Assembly (NCBI GenBank): GCA_021788685.1
Contig: JAJYKH010000085.1
Coordinates: 1 to 9,134 of the forward strand
Source: Deltaproteobacteria bacterium
GTDB lineage: Bacteria; Desulfobacterota; Desulfobulbia; Desulfobulbales; UBA5123
Length of the DNA: 9,134 nucleotides
Direction of reading: 5' to 3'
The notes under the pieces were generated by a model that was not told the DNA's origin, ran no database searches, and saw only the letters and a program-made list of their open reading frames with translations. The position numbers and the translations under genes are program-made. The number at the start of each line of letters is the position of its first letter. Positions within the stretch are counted from its first letter, which is position 1. Shown piece by piece: positions 5,103 to 9,134 of the stretch.

Positions 5103-6257
5103 CTAGGACTGCCGCGCGTTTCCCTTGACCTTGACCAGATAGAGCACCAGGGGCCGATAGAGCTGATGGGTCCATTTGGCAAAGGGAACCTCGATAAGCA
5201 GCATGGGCACGGCGATCATCAAATGAATCACGTAGAGGAGATAGGTGGCCAGGGGCATGGCCAGCAGGCGGGCCGCATGCACCGCGATGCCGGTGAAAGC
5301 GGTCAGCCACAGCAGGATCAAAAACGTCCAGTCCGAGGCATGGGAATGGGCATAAGCCGCTCGGCTCTTCCTGAGCCGGCCGAGGATGGCGTAGGTCGTC
5401 CCGTAGAGAATGGCGAAAGTGGCGTAATAGCCCAGAAGCCGCACCGGGTGCCAGAGGGGGTAGAGCTTGTCGGTCTGAAACCAGCGGAGCCCCACAACCA
5501 CCAGGAGAAAGACGATGGAATAGCCGCTCATCACCAAAAGATGCACGTACCACTGGGTCCGCTGGGATTTTGTCCCGCAGGCGGCGAAGCGGCTCTGGGT
5601 CAGGAATTGGAAGGCAAGCTCCTTTGCTTCCTGCAGATAGACCCGCAACGGGATGCCATGCAGTAGCGAAGGTTGCCGGCCGCCGCTATCCGGTCGCTGT
5701 TCCGGGGAAGGATTGCCCATCACCGCCTGGAACAGCCGGTAGGCGTTGCTGAGCAGGAGCAGCGAAAGCACGGCCAAGAGGGCCAGATCGAGCCTCTCGA
5801 CCACGGTGTTGGGGGCGAGCACGTTCAGCGCCACCCGCTCGGTAACCACCGGGCCATGGAAGGCATAAAAGCCGGCCCCCACCAGGGCGGCGACGACCAG
5901 GACGGAGAGCACCTCGAACGCCTTGGAGGTATAAAAGAGCCGCGAGATCCCGGTCCAGTCGTACCGGGAGGTGAGATACCGCCGGAGTCCCATCATCACT
6001 TCTCCCGGGTTGGCCCGGCGGGGGCAGGTCTCGGAGCAGTCGCCGCAATAGTAGCAGAGCCAGGGCTCCGGGCTCTGCATGATCTTTTCCCGCAGGCCCA
6101 GCTGGGCATAACGGACGAGCTTCCGCGGGAAGGCGGCGGCCTCGGAAGAGAGCGAGCAGACCGCCGTGCAGGTGCCGCAGTTGAAGCAGGCGGCTCCATC
6201 GGCCACCCCGAATTTTTCTAGGCTCGCCAGGAGATCGGGATCCACCACGGCCTTCAT
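5103..6257 (-). CDS. qmoC: QmoC-like membrane subunit (HdrC ferredoxin fused to a heme-b-type membrane domain)
   Basis: A 384-residue protein with two parts. The N-terminal 90 residues form an HdrC-type dicluster ferredoxin, with cysteines 24, 27, 30, 34 and 68, 71, 74, 78, the last followed by proline. The C-terminal part has about six membrane helices (roughly 113-133, 157-175, 237-257, 275-293, 309-329, 337-358), with histidines at 239, 270, 327 and 345 as heme-b ligand candidates, as in the HdrE/NarI-like domain. This fusion is the hallmark of QmoC, which exchanges electrons with the menaquinone pool; in sulfate reducers QmoABC feeds APS reductase. The length is typical for the family. 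The ATG overlaps the stop of the preceding winged-helix gene (ATGA at 6254-6257), indicating translational coupling. It could also be called an HdrC-HdrE fusion. APS reductase and sulfite reductase genes are not in the window. Confidence 0.87.
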   Translation of the reverse strand: MKAVVDPDLLASLEKFGVADGAACFNCGTCTAVCSLSSEAAAFPRKLVRYAQLGLREKIMQSPEPWLCYYCGDCSETCPRRANPGEVMMGLRRYLTSRYDWTGISRLFYTSKAFEVLSVLVVAALVGAGFYAFHGPVVTERVALNVLAPNTVVERLDLALLAVLSLLLLSNAYRLFQAVMGNPSPEQRPDSGGRQPSLLHGIPLRVYLQEAKELAFQFLTQSRFAACGTKSQRTQWYVHLLVMSGYSIVFLLVVVGLRWFQTDKLYPLWHPVRLLGYYATFAILYGTTYAILGRLRKSRAAYAHSHASDWTFLILLWLTAFTGIAVHAARLLAMPLATYLLYVIHLMIAVPMLLIEVPFAKWTHQLYRPLVLYLVKVKGNARQS

Positions 6258-6550
6258 GACCGACCCCCTTTGACCAGCTCGTACTTGAAATAATCCACTT
6301 CCTTGGCCGCTTCCGCGACCTGGCCGTACTTGCGGAGCCCGGAGATGTACAGCAGGGCCTGGGACGCCGGGATGCCCGTGGCCGCCGCGATCTCGGGGAC
6401 GGTCTTGCGCCCCTCCCGGAGCTGCGCTTTGATCGCCCCGACGAGCTGGCTGTGCTCCTTGATGGCCTGCCGGGCCAGCTCCACCGTGGCCGACCGCTCG
6501 GCGCGCAGCTTCTGCAACGCGTCCTGATGGTTTTTTTCCGGTTGGCCCAT
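6254..6550 (-). CDS. small winged-helix-like protein within the Hdr/Qmo operon
   Basis: A 98-residue protein without cysteines or membrane segments. Residues 5-45 look like a long charged helix (ALQKLRAERSATVELARQAI). Residues 46-76 fit a helix-turn-helix/winged-helix pattern (GRKTVPEIAAATGIPASQAL, then LYISGLRKYG), and the tail is short and charged. The ATG follows the TAG of the HdrA-like gene with no gap, uses a GGAGGG ribosome site inside that gene, and its own stop overlaps the QmoC-like start. Such tight coupling suggests a fixed ratio to the complex. It may be a local regulator or, since winged helices also mediate protein contacts, an accessory or assembly subunit. I cannot choose between these from sequence. 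Confidence 0.85.
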   Translation of the reverse strand: MGQPEKNHQDALQKLRAERSATVELARQAIKEHSQLVGAIKAQLREGRKTVPEIAAATGIPASQALLYISGLRKYGQVAEAAKEVDYFKYELVKGGRS

Positions 6551-8434
6551 CTATCCCTCCAGGATGGCGTCGACCATGCCTTCATACTGCTGCAAGGTCC
6601 AACCATTGACGTTGATGGCCTTCCGGGGGCAGGCCGCGACGCAGATGCCGCAGCCAGTGCACTGGGCAGGATTGACCCGGGCCTGCCGCCGTTCGATCCT
6701 CCACCAGATTTCCACCTGGTTTTCCACCGTGAGCATGGCAATGGCCCCTTTGACCGGGCACGCCTCCAGGCACGCGCCCGAACCATCGCACCGCCCCGGG
6801 TCCACATGCGCGACAAAGGGATCGAGCTCCACGGAGCCGCCGGCGAGCAGGGCGGCGGTCTTGGCCGCCGCAGCCTGAGCGGCGGCGCAGGCCTCGCCCA
6901 CCGTCATCGGCGCCTGGCAGGTGCCGGCCAGGAAAATGCCGGCAGTGGCCACCTCCACCGGACGCAGCTTCGGATGGACCTCCTGGAGGAAACGATCGGC
7001 GCCCACCGGCAGCCTGAGCTTCTCCACAAGCGCCTGGACGGGGCCCGCTTCCATGCCCACTGCCAGCACCACCAGGTCCACCTCCGCGGTCACCTCCTCC
7101 CCGAAGGTCAGGGTATCCCGGACGGTGACCTGGAGCGGATGCGGGCCGTCGCCGGGCTCGATGCGGGGCGGCGCCTCCGGCTCGAAGCGGAAAAAGAGCA
7201 CCTGCTTCTTCGAGGCCTGCTCGTAAAGCTCTTCCTGCCCCCGGCCGTATGTCCGGATGTCGCGGTAGTACTCGAATACCCGGGTCTCCGGGTAGCTCTC
7301 CCGGATGGCGACCGCGGCCTGGAGGGCGGCAGCGCAGCAGACCCGGGAGCAGTATTCGTTGAGGGTCCCGCCCTCCCCCGGCTCGTGGATGCCGGGAATC
7401 TGGCGGCTGCCCACGCAGTGGATCATCGCCACCCGTCGGATGGGTTTGCCGGCGATCACCAACCGGCTGCCCCGGGCTTTGTCCTCGGCCAGGGAACGAA
7501 TGAGCTGCGGCAGGGTGATCACCTCCGGATAGCGGCGAAAGCCGTATTCGCCAATAGCCGGCGAATAGGGCTGAAAGCCGGTGGCGACGACGATGGCCCC
7601 GGTCTCGAAGGTGAACTGCTGCACGCCGTCCGGGAGCGCGGGAACGAAGCCGGCGAAGGGGACGTAGTCTCCAGGCTGGTGCTTCCATTCCGGCCGCCTT
7701 TCCGGCGCCCGCTGCTCCAGGGTGAGGCTGAAGTTGCCGACCGATCCTTCGCAAGCGATCACTTCGGCACCGGGGCAGACCCCGATCCGCGTTTCGGCAT
7801 GGACTGCCTGGGCCAGGGCCTTGATGAGCTCCCCCGCATTCTTCCCGCTGGAAGACAGGGTTGCGAGCTGGGCCGCCATGCCGCCCAGGAAGGGGGATTT
7901 TTCCACCAGCACCACCTCGATGCCCCGCCGGGCGAGGTCGAGGGCGGCGCGGAGTCCGGCGACGCCGCCCCCGATTACCGTGGCATGGCGCCGGGCTTCC
8001 ACCCGGATCGGCTCCAGAGGCTCCAGAACCTTGGCCTTGGCCACGGCAGCGGCCACCAGGGTGGCAGCTTTGCGGGTCGCCGGCTCACCATGGTGGACCC
8101 AGCTCACCTGCTCCCTGATGTTGGCGTGCTCGTAGAGGTAGGGGTTCAAGCCGGCCCGCTTGATGGCCCCCCGGAAGGTGAGCTCATGCAGGCTGGGGGC
8201 GCAGGAGGCGATGACCACCCGATTGATCCTGCCGCTGCGGATATCCTGCTGGATCAGCTCCTGGCCCGGATCGGAGCACATGAACATGTTGGTGCGGGCC
8301 ACCGCCACCCCGGGCAGCCGCTGGGCGTGGGCCGCCACCTTTTCCACGTCCACATGATCAGAGATGTTGCCGCCGCAATGGCAGATGTAGACGCCGACCC
8401 TTTCGGTTTCGCCATTCCTTTTTTCCGAGGTCAT
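6551..8434 (-). CDS. hdrA: HdrA-like FAD and iron-sulfur protein (heterodisulfide reductase subunit A / Qmo flavoprotein family)
   Basis: A 627-residue flavoprotein. The N-terminal HdrA domain has GVYICHCGGN (residues 14-23, C18 and C20) with further cysteines at 53 and 78. A Rossmann FAD motif GGGVAG lies at 155-160 and 'LVEKSPFLGGMAAQL' follows. C340, C362, C366 and C367 correspond to the unusual HdrA cluster motif (CVGSR...YCSRVCC). The FAD-closing segment 'GIFLAGTCQAPMTVGEA' is at 499-515. The C-terminus carries two ferredoxin motifs: C549-C555-C559-P, where the expected second cysteine is Ser552, and a complete C592-C595-C598-C602-P. The ferredoxin domain inserted in methanogen HdrA is absent, as is the MvhD domain typical of QmoB. 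It probably passes electrons between the QmoC-like membrane subunit and a cytoplasmic partner. The ATG overlaps the previous stop (ATGA at 8431-8434) and has a GGGAGGG ribosome site; the frame is open further upstream, but that part is a shadow of the neighbouring gene. Confidence 0.93.
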   Translation of the reverse strand: MTSEKRNGETERVGVYICHCGGNISDHVDVEKVAAHAQRLPGVAVARTNMFMCSDPGQELIQQDIRSGRINRVVIASCAPSLHELTFRGAIKRAGLNPYLYEHANIREQVSWVHHGEPATRKAATLVAAAVAKAKVLEPLEPIRVEARRHATVIGGGVAGLRAALDLARRGIEVVLVEKSPFLGGMAAQLATLSSSGKNAGELIKALAQAVHAETRIGVCPGAEVIACEGSVGNFSLTLEQRAPERRPEWKHQPGDYVPFAGFVPALPDGVQQFTFETGAIVVATGFQPYSPAIGEYGFRRYPEVITLPQLIRSLAEDKARGSRLVIAGKPIRRVAMIHCVGSRQIPGIHEPGEGGTLNEYCSRVCCAAALQAAVAIRESYPETRVFEYYRDIRTYGRGQEELYEQASKKQVLFFRFEPEAPPRIEPGDGPHPLQVTVRDTLTFGEEVTAEVDLVVLAVGMEAGPVQALVEKLRLPVGADRFLQEVHPKLRPVEVATAGIFLAGTCQAPMTVGEACAAAQAAAAKTAALLAGGSVELDPFVAHVDPGRCDGSGACLEACPVKGAIAMLTVENQVEIWWRIERRQARVNPAQCTGCGICVAACPRKAINVNGWTLQQYEGMVDAILEG

Positions 8435-9134
8435 GGATAGCCCTCCCGGGCCCTGGCCCGCAGATAATTGGCTGCCTCCATGGCCGCGGCCCCGGCCTCG
8501 GCGATGGTATCCACGATGTCCTTCGGTCCGGCCGCGGTGCCCGCCACGAGCACCCCTTCCATGCCGGTCACCGTGGGGGCGGTGTCGGGCAGCACGCTCC
8601 GGATGAACGCGTCCTCTGCGGTGGGGACCTGGCAAACCCCCTCCGGACTCCAGTCGGGAAGGATGGCCAGGGAAAGGACCACCAGGTCATGCTCGCGGGT
8701 CACCACCCGGCCCTCTTCCTGCGCCTCATAGCGGACGATCACGTTCTGATCGCTCCCCGCCCGGATGGTGCCCACCTTGGCCTTGACGAATTCGATCCCC
8801 ATCGCCCTGGCGTTCTGGTAGAACTGCTCGTACCCCTTGCCGAAGGCCCGGATATCCATGTAATAGATGGTGATGTCCGCCAGAGGCAGGGCCCCGGCCA
8901 GGAGCATGGCCTGCTTGATCGCGTACATGCAGCACACCCGGGAGCAGTAGGGAACGCCGTGGCTCCGGTCCCGGGAGCCGGCGCATTGCACATAGGCAAT
9001 GGAAGCGGGCTCCTTGCCGTCCGCCGGCCGGATCACCCGCTGGTAAGGCCCATGGGGAGCGAGCAGCCGCTCCATCTGCAGGGACGTGATCACGTTCGGC
9101 ACCTCCCCCCGGCCGTATTCCTTGTTTTCCAGAT
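8431..9134 (-). CDS. HdrA/QmoA-like FAD oxidoreductase, C-terminal part (partial)
   Basis: The gene enters from the right edge, so the N-terminus is missing. About 233 residues are visible. They include the HdrA-type cluster motif VQCAGSRD then YCSRVCC (one Cys, 13 residues later another, then CC four residues on) and 'YYMDIRAFGKGYEQFYQNA'. They end with the FAD-binding segment GVLVAGTAAGPKDIVDTIAE and a terminal helix. There is no C-terminal ferredoxin domain, unlike the next gene, which is the QmoA-like design. A GTG at 9102 is an internal valine codon, not the start, because family-like sequence (NKEYGRGEVPNVITSLQMER) crosses it. The stop overlaps the start of the 627-residue HdrA-like gene by four bases. 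It may form a heterodimer of flavoproteins with that gene product, as QmoA and QmoB do. QmoA would be about 410 residues, so some 180 residues probably lie outside. Confidence 0.87.
   Translation of the reverse strand, partial: LENKEYGRGEVPNVITSLQMERLLAPHGPYQRVIRPADGKEPASIAYVQCAGSRDRSHGVPYCSRVCCMYAIKQAMLLAGALPLADITIYYMDIRAFGKGYEQFYQNARAMGIEFVKAKVGTIRAGSDQNVIVRYEAQEEGRVVTREHDLVVLSLAILPDWSPEGVCQVPTAEDAFIRSVLPDTAPTVTGMEGVLVAGTAAGPKDIVDTIAEAGAAAMEAANYLRARAREGYP

Noticed and set aside
6452..8440. Long open frame on the plus strand (662 codons) opposite the HdrA-like gene
   Set aside because: The minus frame carries clear FAD and iron-sulfur motifs and is coupled to its neighbours. The plus frame has His/Gly/Leu-rich shadow composition and no ribosome site context.

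Overview
The window is GC-rich and almost fully coding. It looks like the chromosome of an anaerobic, respiring Gram-negative bacterium of the old Deltaproteobacteria (Desulfobacterota or Desulfuromonadota type). That assignment is an inference from three things: a Qmo/Hdr-type membrane electron-transfer cluster, an eight-heme c-type cytochrome of the hydroxylamine oxidoreductase (HAO) family, and lipoproteins with DUF4398 and OmpA-like domains. Genus and species cannot be read from the sequence.

Layout. Only the first gene is on the plus strand: the C-terminal end of an HrpA-type RNA helicase (to 310). Everything else lies on the minus strand and is best read from right to left. The rightmost block (9134 to about 4676) is a tight operon. 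It contains the 3' end of an HdrA/QmoA-like flavoprotein, a 627-residue HdrA-like flavin and iron-sulfur protein, a 98-residue winged-helix-like protein, a QmoC-like fusion of an HdrC-type ferredoxin with a six-helix membrane domain, and a DsrE-like protein with a CxxC motif. The first four genes are joined by ATGA overlaps or direct abutment, and the DsrE gene follows after 49 bases. A small exported protein with about 40-residue repeats (4230-4631) follows 44 bases later and may belong to the same transcript.

After a 289-base gap with a long inverted repeat (4122-4200) come two lipoprotein genes 15 bases apart: a 128-residue DUF4398 lipoprotein and a 308-residue DUF4398/coiled-coil/OmpA lipoprotein that should bind peptidoglycan. 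They end at a clear terminator hairpin (2553-2585). The 333-base gap 2279-2611 also holds a perfect TTGAC-N4-GTCAA palindrome (2449-2462), positioned like a class II FNR/CRP-family activator site about 42 bases upstream of the likely transcription start of the octaheme cytochrome gene (947-2278). That gene ends in its own terminator (897-921). An unrecognised 149-residue protein (336-785) follows, converging with hrpA; the 161-base gap before it holds the terminator and no convincing promoter.

How the parts may work together. The Hdr/Qmo cluster should move electrons between a cytoplasmic iron-sulfur or sulfur-related partner and the membrane quinone pool. In sulfate reducers QmoABC links quinones to APS reductase. 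Here the flavoprotein lacks the MvhD domain of QmoB, the inserted ferredoxin domain of methanogen HdrA, and one cysteine of a C-terminal ferredoxin motif, so it appears to be a variant complex. The octaheme cytochrome is probably a periplasmic enzyme acting on hydroxylamine, nitrite or related nitrogen compounds, with control by a redox or nitrosative-stress regulator. A functional link between the two modules is not shown.
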